The position numbers and the translations under genes were made by a program. This document shows positions 8,501 to 17,117 of a DNA stretch of 64,000 bases, in pieces. A model generated the notes under the pieces. The model did no database searches. It saw only the letters and a list, made by a program, of their open reading frames with translations, and was not told the origin of the DNA. Numbering within the stretch: position 1 is the stretch's first letter; each line of letters starts with the position of its first letter. The stretch is from Methylobacterium haplocladii (GTDB taxonomy: Bacteria > Pseudomonadota > Alphaproteobacteria > Rhizobiales > Beijerinckiaceae): assembly GCF_007992175.1 (NCBI RefSeq), contig NZ_BJZT01000024.1:58870-122869 (forward strand). The letters run 5' to 3'.

Positions 8501-9177
8501 CGCAAGCCGTCTCGACCCGTTGCGGAATTCGCACCCTCGCGGATCGCCGCGATGTTGCGCGCATAGGCGGCCGGTCCGCCGCCGAAGACGCCGGAGCCGG
8601 CCACGAAAACATTCGCGCCCGCGCGCGCCGCCGCTTCCACGGTCTCGGGCGTGATGCCGCCGTCGACCTCGATGTCGATGGCGCGGCCGGCGGCCATGGC
8701 GCGCACGCGCGCAACGGTCTCCAGGGCCGAGGGCAGGAAACTCTGGCCGCCGAAGCCTGGGTTCACCGTCATGCAGACCACGAGGTCGACGAGGTCGAGC
8801 ACCGGCTCGACCATCGAGGCGGGCGTGCCGGGATTGAGCGCGATGCCGGCACGCTTGCCGAGCGCCCTGATGGTCTGCAGCGAGCGGTGGATGTGCGGAC
8901 CCGCCTCGACATGCACGGAGATCGTGTCGGCACCGGCCTCGGCGAAGGCGGCGAGGTACGGATCCGCCGGGGCGATCATCAGATGCACGTCGAAATGCTT
9001 CGTCGTGTGCGGGCGCAAGGCCTTGATGAGCGCCGGACCGAAGGTGATGTTGGGGACGAAATGTCCGTCCATCACATCGAGATGGATCCAATCGCCGCCG
9101 GCCTCGGCCACGGCGCGGACCTCTTCTCCGAGCCGGGCGAAGTCGGCCGAGAGGATGGAGGGGGCGATGATCGTCAT
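8494..9177 (-). CDS. rpe: Ribulose-phosphate 3-epimerase
   Basis: This enzyme interconverts ribulose 5-phosphate and xylulose 5-phosphate in the pentose phosphate and Calvin pathways. The 227-residue TIM-barrel protein carries the family signatures [13 protein letters not shown] at the start, [12 protein letters not shown] (metal and catalytic Asp), [15 protein letters not shown] and EVDGGI. The ATG at 9177 follows a GAGGA ribosome site and begins at the conserved N-terminus; an in-frame upstream ATG would add an unconserved 19 residues. It is coupled to cbbY and lies 183 bp downstream of prk on the same strand. Confidence 0.96.
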   Translation of the reverse strand: MTIIAPSILSADFARLGEEVRAVAEAGGDWIHLDVMDGHFVPNITFGPALIKALRPHTTKHFDVHLMIAPADPYLAAFAEAGADTISVHVEAGPHIHRSLQTIRALGKRAGIALNPGTPASMVEPVLDLVDLVVCMTVNPGFGGQSFLPSALETVARVRAMAAGRAIDIEVDGGITPETVEAAARAGANVFVAGSGVFGGGPAAYARNIAAIREGANSATGRDGLRC

Positions 9178-9360
9178 GGAATCCTCGGCGGGGTCCGCAT
9201 CATGCGGGTCGGCCCAGCCCATCGGGATGTGCAACGCAAAACTAGGGCGTGGGACGCTCGCGATGTAGTGCCAATTCGTCCAAGCGGGAATGCGAAATCA
9301 GGGCTACCCGCTCTCGCGCGCCTACCGGGCCGACATCCCTTCGCCGCATGGACCGAGGGC

Positions 9361-10221
9361 TCACCCCAGCCGGCGCTTGCGCTCGACGAGCTGCATGATC
9401 ATCGGCGTCAGGATGAGCTGCATGGCGAGATCGAGCTTGGAGCCGGGGATCACGATGGAGTTCGCCCGGCTCATGAAGCTGTCGTGGATCATCGAGACGA
9501 GATACGAGAAGTCGATGCCGTGCGGGTCGCGGAAGCGGATCACCACCATCGACTCGTCGGCGGTGGGGATCCAGCGGGCGATGAACGGGTTCGAGGTGTC
9601 GACCATCGGCACGCGCTGGAAGTTGATGTCCGTCCAGGAGAATTGCGGACAGATCGTCTGCACGTAGTCCGGCATCCGGCGCAGGATCACGTCGGTGACG
9701 GCGTCGGTCGAGTAGCCGCGAATCGAGCGGTCGCGGTGCAGCTTCTGGATCCACTCGAGGTTGATGACCGGCACCACCCCGATCTTGAGGTCGGGATAGC
9801 GGGCGAGGTCGATGGTGTTGTCGACGACGCAGCCATGCAGGCCCTCGTAGAACAGCAGGTCCGATCCGGCCGGGAAGTCCTCCCACTGCGTGAACTCGCC
9901 CATCGGCACGCGCAGCCGTGCAGCATCCACCTCGTCGTGCGCGTAGGCGCGCGTGCGGCCCTTGCCGGACTCGCTGTAGCTGCGGAAGACTTCCTCGAGT
10001 TCCGGCAGCAGGTTGGCGCGCGGCGCGAAGTGGCTGAGCGTCGGCTCCTCCGCCATCTTGGCGCGCATGGTCTCGCGGTCGAAGGCGTGGAAGCCGTCAC
10101 CCTCGATGTAGACGGCACTCACATCCTCGCGGCGAAAGATCTGCTCGAAGGTGTTGCGCACGGAGGTCGTGCCGGCGCCCGAGGAGCCGGTGACCGAGAT
10201 GATGGGATGACGCGCCGACAT
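9361..10221 (-). CDS. prk: Phosphoribulokinase
   Basis: This kinase phosphorylates ribulose 5-phosphate to ribulose 1,5-bisphosphate. The 286-residue product is the shorter proteobacterial type, with the P-loop variant GSSGAGTTS at residues 12-20, YIEGDGFHAFDR, the FYEGLHGC segment and the RRMPDYVQTICPQF region. Start and length match the family. It follows fbp by 34 bp, so the two probably share a transcript. No Rubisco gene is present in the window. In Methylorubrum extorquens, Prk is known to matter because its product is an effector of the LysR regulator QscR, so a regulatory role is plausible here; that transfer is inference. Confidence 0.96.
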   Translation of the reverse strand: MSARHPIISVTGSSGAGTTSVRNTFEQIFRREDVSAVYIEGDGFHAFDRETMRAKMAEEPTLSHFAPRANLLPELEEVFRSYSESGKGRTRAYAHDEVDAARLRVPMGEFTQWEDFPAGSDLLFYEGLHGCVVDNTIDLARYPDLKIGVVPVINLEWIQKLHRDRSIRGYSTDAVTDVILRRMPDYVQTICPQFSWTDINFQRVPMVDTSNPFIARWIPTADESMVVIRFRDPHGIDFSYLVSMIHDSFMSRANSIVIPGSKLDLAMQLILTPMIMQLVERKRRLG

Positions 10222-10255
10222 CGTGGCTCGAGATTACTCGCGGGAGGCCTTGAAC

Positions 10256-11305
10256 TCAGCTTCGCATCAGGCCGCGCTGGCCGAAGAGCGGCGAGCGGCC
10301 CGCGGCAGGCTGGCGGCCCTCGTAGTATTTCGCCACGCAGGCCACCTCGTCGGTCGAGCCGAAGACCAGCGGCGAGCGCTCGTGGATCCTGGTCGCGACC
10401 ACATCCATGATCCGCGTCTGCCCGTCCGTGGCGGCGGCACCCGCCTGCTCCATGACGAAGGCGATCGGCGCGGTCTCGTAGAGGAGGCGAAGGCGGCCCT
10501 GCTCGTAGCCTTTGCGGCTGTCGCCCGGATAGAGAAAGATGCCGCCGCGGATCAGCACGCGCTGCGCATCCGCCACCAGGGCCGCAGTCCAGCGCATGTT
10601 GAAGTTGCGGTCGCGCGGGCCTTCCTCGCCGCGCAGGCAATCCTCGATGAAGGCTTTGACCGGAACGTCCCAGTGGCGGCCGTTCGAGGAATTGACCGCG
10701 TATTCGTTGGCCGTGGCGACGACCTTGAGCGCGTCGTGGGTCAGGCGAAACACCTTGTCGGTGCGGTCTAGGGTGAAGATCCGCGTGCCGTTGCCCAGCG
10801 TCACGACGAAGGTCGTGGCCGGTCCGTAGACGGTGAAGCCGGCGGCCGTCTGGGTCGTGCCGGGCGTCTTGAAGGAGGCGTTCGGGTCGTTCGGATCGGA
10901 GACGACCGGCCGTATCCCGAAGATGGTGCCGACGATCATGCCGACGGCGATGTTCGAGGAGCCGTCGAGCGGGTCGATCGCCACAGCCAGCGGCGCGCCG
11001 GGGTTGAGGACCATCACGTCGTCGGCCTCCTCGGAGGCGACTTCCGCGACGGGGGCGGATTGCAACGCCTCGGTGAAGCGCTTGTGGGCGATGACGTCGA
11101 GGGCCTTCTGCACGTCGCCGTCGCTGTTGGTCTCGCCCTGGGCGCCGAGATCGCCGGCGAGCGCGCCGCGCGCGCAGATCTCGCTCACGTCGATGGAGGC
11201 GGCGGCGAGCGCCAGGATCGTCCTGGCGGTGTCGGCGAGGGAGGAATCGCGTGCGACTTCCGCGTCGAGATGCTCGGAGAGTGTTGAGCCGATCGCCATG
11301 GCCAT
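10256..11305 (-). CDS. fbp: Fructose-1,6-bisphosphatase class I
   Basis: This enzyme hydrolyses fructose 1,6-bisphosphate to fructose 6-phosphate. The protein is 349 residues. The metal site signature AIDPLDGSSNI, the substrate-binding YAVNSSNGRHWD and NFNMRWTAALVADA segments, and the C-terminal GGIFLYPGD and RLLYE motifs are all present. Two in-frame ATGs (11305 and 11299) are equally plausible starts. It is the first gene of an fbp-prk unit and is divergent from the CbbR-like gene at 11471, which probably controls it. Confidence 0.95.
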   Translation of the reverse strand: MAMAIGSTLSEHLDAEVARDSSLADTARTILALAAASIDVSEICARGALAGDLGAQGETNSDGDVQKALDVIAHKRFTEALQSAPVAEVASEEADDVMVLNPGAPLAVAIDPLDGSSNIAVGMIVGTIFGIRPVVSDPNDPNASFKTPGTTQTAAGFTVYGPATTFVVTLGNGTRIFTLDRTDKVFRLTHDALKVVATANEYAVNSSNGRHWDVPVKAFIEDCLRGEEGPRDRNFNMRWTAALVADAQRVLIRGGIFLYPGDSRKGYEQGRLRLLYETAPIAFVMEQAGAAATDGQTRIMDVVATRIHERSPLVFGSTDEVACVAKYYEGRQPAAGRSPLFGQRGLMRS

Positions 11306-11470
11306 GTCCTGATCCGAGGTCCCGTCATGCTACCGGCCGTTGCCCGGCCGCCGACTTCTGTGGGCCGCATGATATCCCGCCGCGCCGCGTGAGCACCAGA
11401 TGCGGTGCACGAGGCCGACAAAGATTCTCACGAAACTTGTGGTGCCGCGCAAAAAAACTAAAAGCGGCCC
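11306..11470. promoter_or_regulatory. Divergent control region between fbp and the CbbR-like gene
   Basis: This 165-bp region separates the minus-strand fbp-prk genes from the plus-strand LysR gene. LysR regulators usually bind such intergenic sites. An A/T-rich stretch just ahead of the LysR start (about 11420-11465) includes the imperfect dyad CACGAAACTTGTG. No base-level operator can be assigned with confidence. Confidence 0.4.
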
Positions 11471-12424
11471 ATGCGCAACCTCTCGCTGAAGCAGCTTCAG
11501 GCCGTCGCGGCCGTCGCCCGGCTCGGGACGATGACGCGGGCGGCGCAGGAGCTCAACGTCACCTCCGCCGCCCTCTATGCCCGCATCCGCCAGCTCGAGG
11601 ACGAAGCGGGCCTCCTGCTGTTCGACCGGACGCCCACCGGCCTCAAGCCGACCGATGCCGGCCGCGAGATGCTGTGGGCGATCAACAGCATCAACACGGT
11701 GCTCGAGACCTGCACCGAACGCCTCCGCACCCTGAAGGGCGCCGGCGGCGGGCGCGTGGCGCTCGGCGTGGTCTCGACGGCGAAGTATTTCGCGCCCGCC
11801 GTGATCGCCGGCTTCATGGAGGCCCACCCTCAGGTCGAGGTGAACCTGACGGTGGGCAACCGAACCGATACGGTCGAGACCCTGCGGAACTACGAGATCG
11901 ACTTCGCGATCATGGGTCGGCCGCCCCGCGATTTCGCAATCGAGGCCGAGACCTTCGGTCCGCATCCCCTCGTCCTGATCGCCGCGCCTGGCCATCCGCT
12001 TGCCGGACAGTCGGGCCTGACGCGCGATGCCATCGCCGACCAGTCCTTTCTGGTGCGCGAGGAGGGTTCGGGCACGCGCGCCGTCTTCGAAGAGTTCATG
12101 AATGGTGTGATGATCCGCCGGGCACGGCTCGGGATCGATTCCGGATCGAACGAGACGCTGAAGCAGGCGGTGATGGCGGGGCTCGGCATCGCGCTGCTCT
12201 CCTCGCACACGGTCTCGGCCGAGCTCGAGAGCGGCCGGCTGGTACTGCTGGACGTGCAGGGCCTGCCGATCCGGCGCGACTGGTACGTGGTCCGCCGCGC
12301 CGACAAGGTGCTCGGGCCGGCCTCCGACTCGTTCTGGAGCTACCTCGTCCAGGAGGGCGCCGGCTTCCTGCCGAAGCTCGATGCGGCTATCGTTGCGGCT
12401 GCGCCCGAGCCGGTATCCCCGTGA
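11471..12424 (+). CDS. LysR-family regulator, CbbR/QscR-like
   Basis: The 317-residue protein has an N-terminal winged helix (SLKQLQAVAAVARLGTMTRAA then a recognition helix near residues 30-48) and a CbbR-like effector domain. The effector half includes VSTAKYFAPAVIAGF, EIDFAIMGRPP and VREEGSGTR, which are typical of CbbR, the activator of Calvin-cycle genes that senses ribulose bisphosphate and other metabolites. It is divergent from fbp-prk, the usual position of cbbR. In methylotrophs without an active Calvin cycle the homolog QscR controls the serine cycle; which of the two this is cannot be told from sequence alone. Its stop overlaps the start of the next gene. Confidence 0.88.
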   Translation: MRNLSLKQLQAVAAVARLGTMTRAAQELNVTSAALYARIRQLEDEAGLLLFDRTPTGLKPTDAGREMLWAINSINTVLETCTERLRTLKGAGGGRVALGVVSTAKYFAPAVIAGFMEAHPQVEVNLTVGNRTDTVETLRNYEIDFAIMGRPPRDFAIEAETFGPHPLVLIAAPGHPLAGQSGLTRDAIADQSFLVREEGSGTRAVFEEFMNGVMIRRARLGIDSGSNETLKQAVMAGLGIALLSSHTVSAELESGRLVLLDVQGLPIRRDWYVVRRADKVLGPASDSFWSYLVQEGAGFLPKLDAAIVAAAPEPVSP

Positions 12425-13650
12425 GCGGCGTCGTCATCGTCGGTGCGGGTCAGGCCGGCTTCCAGACCGCCGTGAGCCTGCGCGAGGCGGGATTCGCCGA
12501 TGTCATCACGCTGGTCGGCGATGAGCAGACGCTGCCTTATCAGCGGCCGCCCCTATCGAAGGCCTATCTCGCCGGCAAGACCGATGCCGAAGGCCTGCTG
12601 CTGCGGCCGGCTTCGTATCTGGCCGAGCATCGCATCGTGCACCGTCGGGCGCGGGCTTGTGCGATCGACCGCGATGCCGGCCGCCTGACGCTCGATGACG
12701 GCGCGGACCTTCCCTACGACCACCTCGTGCTGGCGACGGGCTCACGCAATCGGTCGTTGCCCGTGCCCGGCGCCGATCTCCCGGGCGTGCATCAACTCCG
12801 ATCCCTCGACGACGCGGATGCGCTCCGCGCGGCCATCGAGTCCGCCAAAAACATCGTCGTGGTGGGCGCCGGCTTCATCGGGCTCGAATTTGCGGCGGTC
12901 TGCGCCGGACGCGGTCTCGCCGTCACGGTGATCGAGGCGGCCGACCGGCCGATGGCTCGGGCGGTCTCGGTGGAGACCTCCGAGGCCTTCCGGATCGCAC
13001 ACGAGGCCATGGGTGTCGCTTTCCGGTTCCGGGCCGGCGTCGTTGCGATCGAGGGCCGCGACGGCCGTGTGGCCGCGGTGGTGACGGCGGAGGGTGGACG
13101 GCTTCCGGCCGATCTCGTCCTCGTCGGCATCGGAGTCGTGCCGAATCAGGAACTCGCCGAACGTGCCGGGTTGCCGGTGCGCGACGGCATCGAGATTGAT
13201 CCGTTTCTGGCGACGACCGATCCGGCGATTTCGGCCATCGGCGATTGCGTCCGGTTTCCCACGCGGTTCGCAGCCGGGATGTCGCGCGGCGATCGGGTTC
13301 GGATCGAATCCGTGCAGAACGCCATCGACCAGGGTCGCTGCCTCGCGGCGCGGCTCGCCGGAAGGCCTGCGGCCTACGATGCGGTGCCGTGGTTCTGGAG
13401 CGACCAGGGACGCTACAAGCTCCAGATCGCCGGCCTCTCGGAGCCGGACGACGGAGCCGTCATTCGCGGCAGCGGCGAGGCGTTCTCGGTCTTCCGCTTC
13501 CGCGACGGGCGGCTCTGTGCGGTCGAATCGGTGAACCGCGGGGCCGATCACATGGCTGCCCGGCGCATCCTCACCCTCGGGCGCGGCCTGACGCCCGCCC
13601 AGGCGGCCGATCCGGCCTTCGACCTCAAGGCGCTCGCGACGGCGCGCTGA
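12421..13650 (+). CDS. Ferredoxin reductase-like FAD/NAD(P)-dependent oxidoreductase
   Basis: This 409-residue flavoprotein belongs to the class that transfers electrons from NAD(P)H to ferredoxins or rubredoxins, often for monooxygenases. An N-terminal FAD Rossmann motif (VIVGAGQAG) is followed by YQRPPLSKAYL, LATGSRNR, a central NAD(P)H-binding Rossmann motif (VVVGAGFIGLEFA, near residue 150) and the second FAD motif ISAIGDC near residue 275. A C-terminal reductase domain contains VPWFWSDQ. It starts with a GTG whose last bases overlap the TGA of the LysR gene (GTGA), so it is translationally coupled to that regulator. The electron acceptor is not encoded nearby. Confidence 0.9.
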   Translation: MSGVVIVGAGQAGFQTAVSLREAGFADVITLVGDEQTLPYQRPPLSKAYLAGKTDAEGLLLRPASYLAEHRIVHRRARACAIDRDAGRLTLDDGADLPYDHLVLATGSRNRSLPVPGADLPGVHQLRSLDDADALRAAIESAKNIVVVGAGFIGLEFAAVCAGRGLAVTVIEAADRPMARAVSVETSEAFRIAHEAMGVAFRFRAGVVAIEGRDGRVAAVVTAEGGRLPADLVLVGIGVVPNQELAERAGLPVRDGIEIDPFLATTDPAISAIGDCVRFPTRFAAGMSRGDRVRIESVQNAIDQGRCLAARLAGRPAAYDAVPWFWSDQGRYKLQIAGLSEPDDGAVIRGSGEAFSVFRFRDGRLCAVESVNRGADHMAARRILTLGRGLTPAQAADPAFDLKALATAR

Positions 13651-13656
13651 ACGCGT

Positions 13657-13929
13657 TCAGCGGTCGTTCTCGGTATTCAGTTCGCCGAGCCGCGTGCCCT
13701 CGTCGCCACCCTGGCGGCCGAGGCGGACGCCGGCCGAGCCGCCGTCGGTAAAGATCACTCCGCCCGTCGTCAGTGCGCTCCGCAGGGCTTCGATCGTTCC
13801 CGAGGGCGGATCGTTCAGGCCGCCCTCGAAATCCCGCACCAGCGCCGCGTCGAAGCCGACCTTGGCCGCGAGATCCTCGACCGACCAGCCGATCAGCGCC
13901 CGGCCCGCGCGGCACTGTGCCGACGTCAT
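13657..13929 (-). CDS. Small helix-turn-helix (XRE-type) regulator
   Basis: This predicted DNA-binding protein of about 90 residues has one XRE-like helix-turn-helix (QCRAGRALIGWSVEDLAAKVGFDAALVRDFEGG) followed by the GVIFTDGGSAGVRLG segment common in alphaproteobacterial short XRE proteins. The start at the ATG at 13929 gives the usual N-terminus (MTSAQCRAGRAL); a GTG at 13977 would add 16 residues. It is convergent with the reductase gene, ending 7 bp from it. Its targets are unknown. Confidence 0.75.
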   Translation of the reverse strand: MTSAQCRAGRALIGWSVEDLAAKVGFDAALVRDFEGGLNDPPSGTIEALRSALTTGGVIFTDGGSAGVRLGRQGGDEGTRLGELNTENDR

Positions 13930-14226
13930 CGTGTTGGGCGAGCGGCCGCCCGCTTCACCTTCATCCGATCCGGACACGCAGGCACTCCCGTCGACTCATC
14001 TGATCATGCGCAAGCCCGGGTCCGGGCCTCGCTGCGCGATAACCCGGTGCGTCCCGGATCGTTGCAGACTGCCGTGGAGCCGGGAGCGCGGCGCCGAAAA
14101 CGACCCCGCGCGACCATATTTGCGCTCGATTCCTAGCGGATTCGCGTGTGGCTTCGTGCCCGGGATCAGGCGCGCAGGCCGAGTTTCATCGACGCGATGG
14201 ACGCGCGAGCACCAGGGGGCTTCACC

Positions 14227-14724
14227 ATGAACAAGACGCTGACCGTCGCGCTGACCTGCGCGACCCTCGCCGGAGCGATGATCGTCGCGACCCCGTCGCA
14301 GGCTCAGATGAGCGGCGTGCGCAACCTCGGCCAGGGGCAGCAGCCCGAGAAGAAGCCGCAATACGTTCCCGGCGCCAAGGCTCAGGAGAAGGTATTTCCG
14401 CTCGGCACGACCTGGACCGCGGTGAGCCTGAACGGCAAGAACTTCAACGGTGGCGACCGGCCGAGCTTCATCATCGACGCGCAGTACCGTGCCCGCGGTT
14501 ATGGCGGCTGCAACACCTTCGCCGCCACCGCTTTCCCGCTGCGCGAGCAGCACCTCGCCGTCGGCCCGCTCGCGATCACCAAGAAGCCCTGCGAGAAGGC
14601 TCTCGGCGCCACCGAGCAGGCCTTCTTCGTAGCTCTGCGCACGGCGGGTGCCTGGGACATCGTCGGCTCGCAGCTCGTCATCAAGAGCCAGGGCGGCGAG
14701 TTGCGCTTCGATCGATCGCTCTGA
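14227..14724 (+). CDS. Secreted META-domain (HslJ-like) protein
   Basis: This 165-residue exported protein has a signal peptide (TLTVALTCATLAGAMIVA, cleavage near SQA-QM) and a C-terminal META domain from about residue 55 (GTTWTAVSLNGK, then YGGCNTFAA and the LAITKKPCEKALGATEQAFF segment). The two cysteines in GGCNTF and KKPCEK are typical. META-domain proteins such as HslJ are outer-envelope proteins linked to stress and antibiotic tolerance, but no enzymatic activity is known. The ATG at 14227 gives the signal peptide. The gene stands alone; a GC-rich hairpin lies about 30 bp after the stop. Confidence 0.83.
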   Translation: MNKTLTVALTCATLAGAMIVATPSQAQMSGVRNLGQGQQPEKKPQYVPGAKAQEKVFPLGTTWTAVSLNGKNFNGGDRPSFIIDAQYRARGYGGCNTFAATAFPLREQHLAVGPLAITKKPCEKALGATEQAFFVALRTAGAWDIVGSQLVIKSQGGELRFDRSL

Positions 14725-14863
14725 GAGCCGTCCGGCCTTAACACTTCCTTGTGGATGATCCGCGGTTCCTGCCGCGGATTCATGCTCCTTCAGGTCTCTC
14801 CTTCCCATTCTGCCCGCGTCGCGGCCGGCCCAGGCGGGCCGGTATCCGGGGAGATCGGGACGG

Positions 14864-15037
14864 ATGAAGCTCACGCTGGCAGGTCGGCGCTCCCCGGTTC
14901 GCACCGCCGCGCGCGCAGTCGCGGCGCGATATGCCCCGGTGCGGAGCTACGACGAGAACGCCGCCTTCCTGACCCTCGGCGCAACCCTCCTCGCATCCCT
15001 CGTCCTCGTCCTCGGCGCCATCGTGCTTCGCGGCTGA
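14864..15037 (+). CDS. Small single-span membrane protein
   Basis: This short ORF encodes 57 residues. It starts with ATG after GGGGAGATCGGGACGG, which contains a plausible ribosome site. The first 30 residues are strongly basic (many Arg and Ala), and residues about 33-54 form one hydrophobic helix (AAFLTLGATLLASLVLVLGAIV). This pattern suits a small inner-membrane protein with a cytoplasmic N-terminus. No family is recognised. The claim rests on codon pattern, ribosome site and a clear membrane segment; it could be a chance ORF in GC-rich DNA. Confidence 0.45.
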   Translation: MKLTLAGRRSPVRTAARAVAARYAPVRSYDENAAFLTLGATLLASLVLVLGAIVLRG

Positions 15038-15330
15038 CGTATCGCAGGCGACGACGCGTCGGTGGACGCGCGCCAGCCGAGGGCTATCGAAGAATTCGTT
15101 TCTCCGGAAGTGCAGTCGGACAGAATAGTTTTTCTACACGCTTGAGGACTTTGCAGGAAATCAAGAAAAGAATTGCTGCAGCAGGGGTTAGGTCGATTGC
15201 CCCGGTTGTCGCGACGCGATATCCGGTCGCTCTGAGAAGCCCGGTGGACGCGCGTCCCGGTTAGCCGACAGTCGGCTGACGCGCCCGGCGCTTCCACCCC
15301 ACGTGCCTTGGACGATCAGGAGACCCGTAG

Positions 15331-16308
<978 letters not shown>

Positions 16309-16333
16309 CCCACGCGCTAGACCCATCAGCATC

Positions 16334-16359
16334 CAGCCGCCGCGACAACGCGGCGGCTG
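16334..16359 (+). terminator. Strong hairpin after cysK
   Basis: An 11-bp perfect stem CAGCCGCCGCG / CGCGGCGGCTG with an ACAA loop lies 26 bases after the stop of cysK. No clear T tract follows, so it may act with Rho or protect the 3' end. Confidence 0.5.
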
Positions 16360-16429
16360 TGGTGCGGCAAGGCCCTACGCAACGTCTCCTGTCTGTCTTT
16401 GTTGTCCACGGCAACAGACGAGGACGACG

Positions 16430-16642
16430 ATGCGCGAACAGCACGACGAGCGGCCAGCCTCCCAGGAGATCGACGCCTCCGCCGGACAGAGGGACGACGA
16501 TCTCGATACGGCCTCCCCGAACGACGGCAACGCCCCTGCTCAGCTTTCGGCATCTCTGAGGGGCCGACCGAGTGGCGAGGCCCAAGAAGCGATTGAGTGC
16601 GCAACGGCCGTCGTCGGCGACGATGAGGGCGATGCGTCATGA
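16430..16642 (+). CDS. Small disordered acidic protein, first of three coupled ORFs
   Basis: The predicted product is 70 residues, very hydrophilic and rich in Asp, Glu, Ala, Ser and Gln, with no hydrophobic core, so it is probably unstructured. No family is recognised. Its stop overlaps the next start as ATGA at 16639-16642, a sign of translational coupling. The three ORFs run in three different frames yet abut exactly, which supports real genes over chance. Confidence 0.5.
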   Translation: MREQHDERPASQEIDASAGQRDDDLDTASPNDGNAPAQLSASLRGRPSGEAQEAIECATAVVGDDEGDAS

Positions 16643-16941
16643 GCGACGAAAACACCTCGCACGCGACCATCACCCGGAAGCCCGACGATGTCGGCAAGTC
16701 CGGCCCTCCGGCCACTGGCGGCGGTCACCAAACGCCGGAGCAGGCGGCGATCACCGGCATGGGTCGGGGCGGACTCACCGATGCCGACCGCAGCCACGAC
16801 CGCCCCGATGCCGGTGCCGCGGCGGAACGCAGTCCGACGGCGACCGGTGGATCTTCGGGCGGCCATTCCGATCAGAAATCGGCCTCCGGCGGCGGCAAGG
16901 TCGCGGGCGGCCATTACGATGTCGAGAAGGATCGGGAATGA
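16639..16941 (+). CDS. Small disordered Gly/Ser/Asp-rich protein, second of three coupled ORFs
   Basis: This 100-residue hydrophilic protein is rich in Gly, Ser, Asp and His, with motifs such as QAAITGMGRGGLTDADRSHD and GGKVAGGHYDVEKD. It has no membrane segment or signal peptide and is probably intrinsically disordered. It starts within the stop of the previous ORF and ends in an ATGA overlap with the next one. It resembles short stress-type proteins seen beside other genes in Methylobacteriaceae only in general composition; no function is assigned. Confidence 0.6.
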   Translation: MSDENTSHATITRKPDDVGKSGPPATGGGHQTPEQAAITGMGRGGLTDADRSHDRPDAGAAAERSPTATGGSSGGHSDQKSASGGGKVAGGHYDVEKDRE

Positions 16942-17117
16942 CGAGCGCCGGACCGAAGACGCGGAGCGACCGGCCGGACGAGGACGAGGAGCCGAAGCGC
17001 AAGCCGGCCAACTCCGCCCCCGACGCGGTCAAGGACCCGAACGAGAAGACCGACGGCAAGCCCGGGTTGCCAACGGGTGCGGACCAGGGCGATAACGCCG
17101 ATCCGGGCGGCGGTTAG
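16938..17117 (+). CDS. Small disordered charged protein, third of three coupled ORFs
   Basis: This 59-residue product is rich in Lys, Asp, Glu, Pro and Gly and has no hydrophobic stretch. Its ATG at 16938 overlaps the previous stop. Its stop overlaps the convergent pleD stop codon by 4 bp, so the two transcripts meet tail to tail with no spacer. No family is recognised. Confidence 0.5.
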   Translation: MTSAGPKTRSDRPDEDEEPKRKPANSAPDAVKDPNEKTDGKPGLPTGADQGDNADPGGG

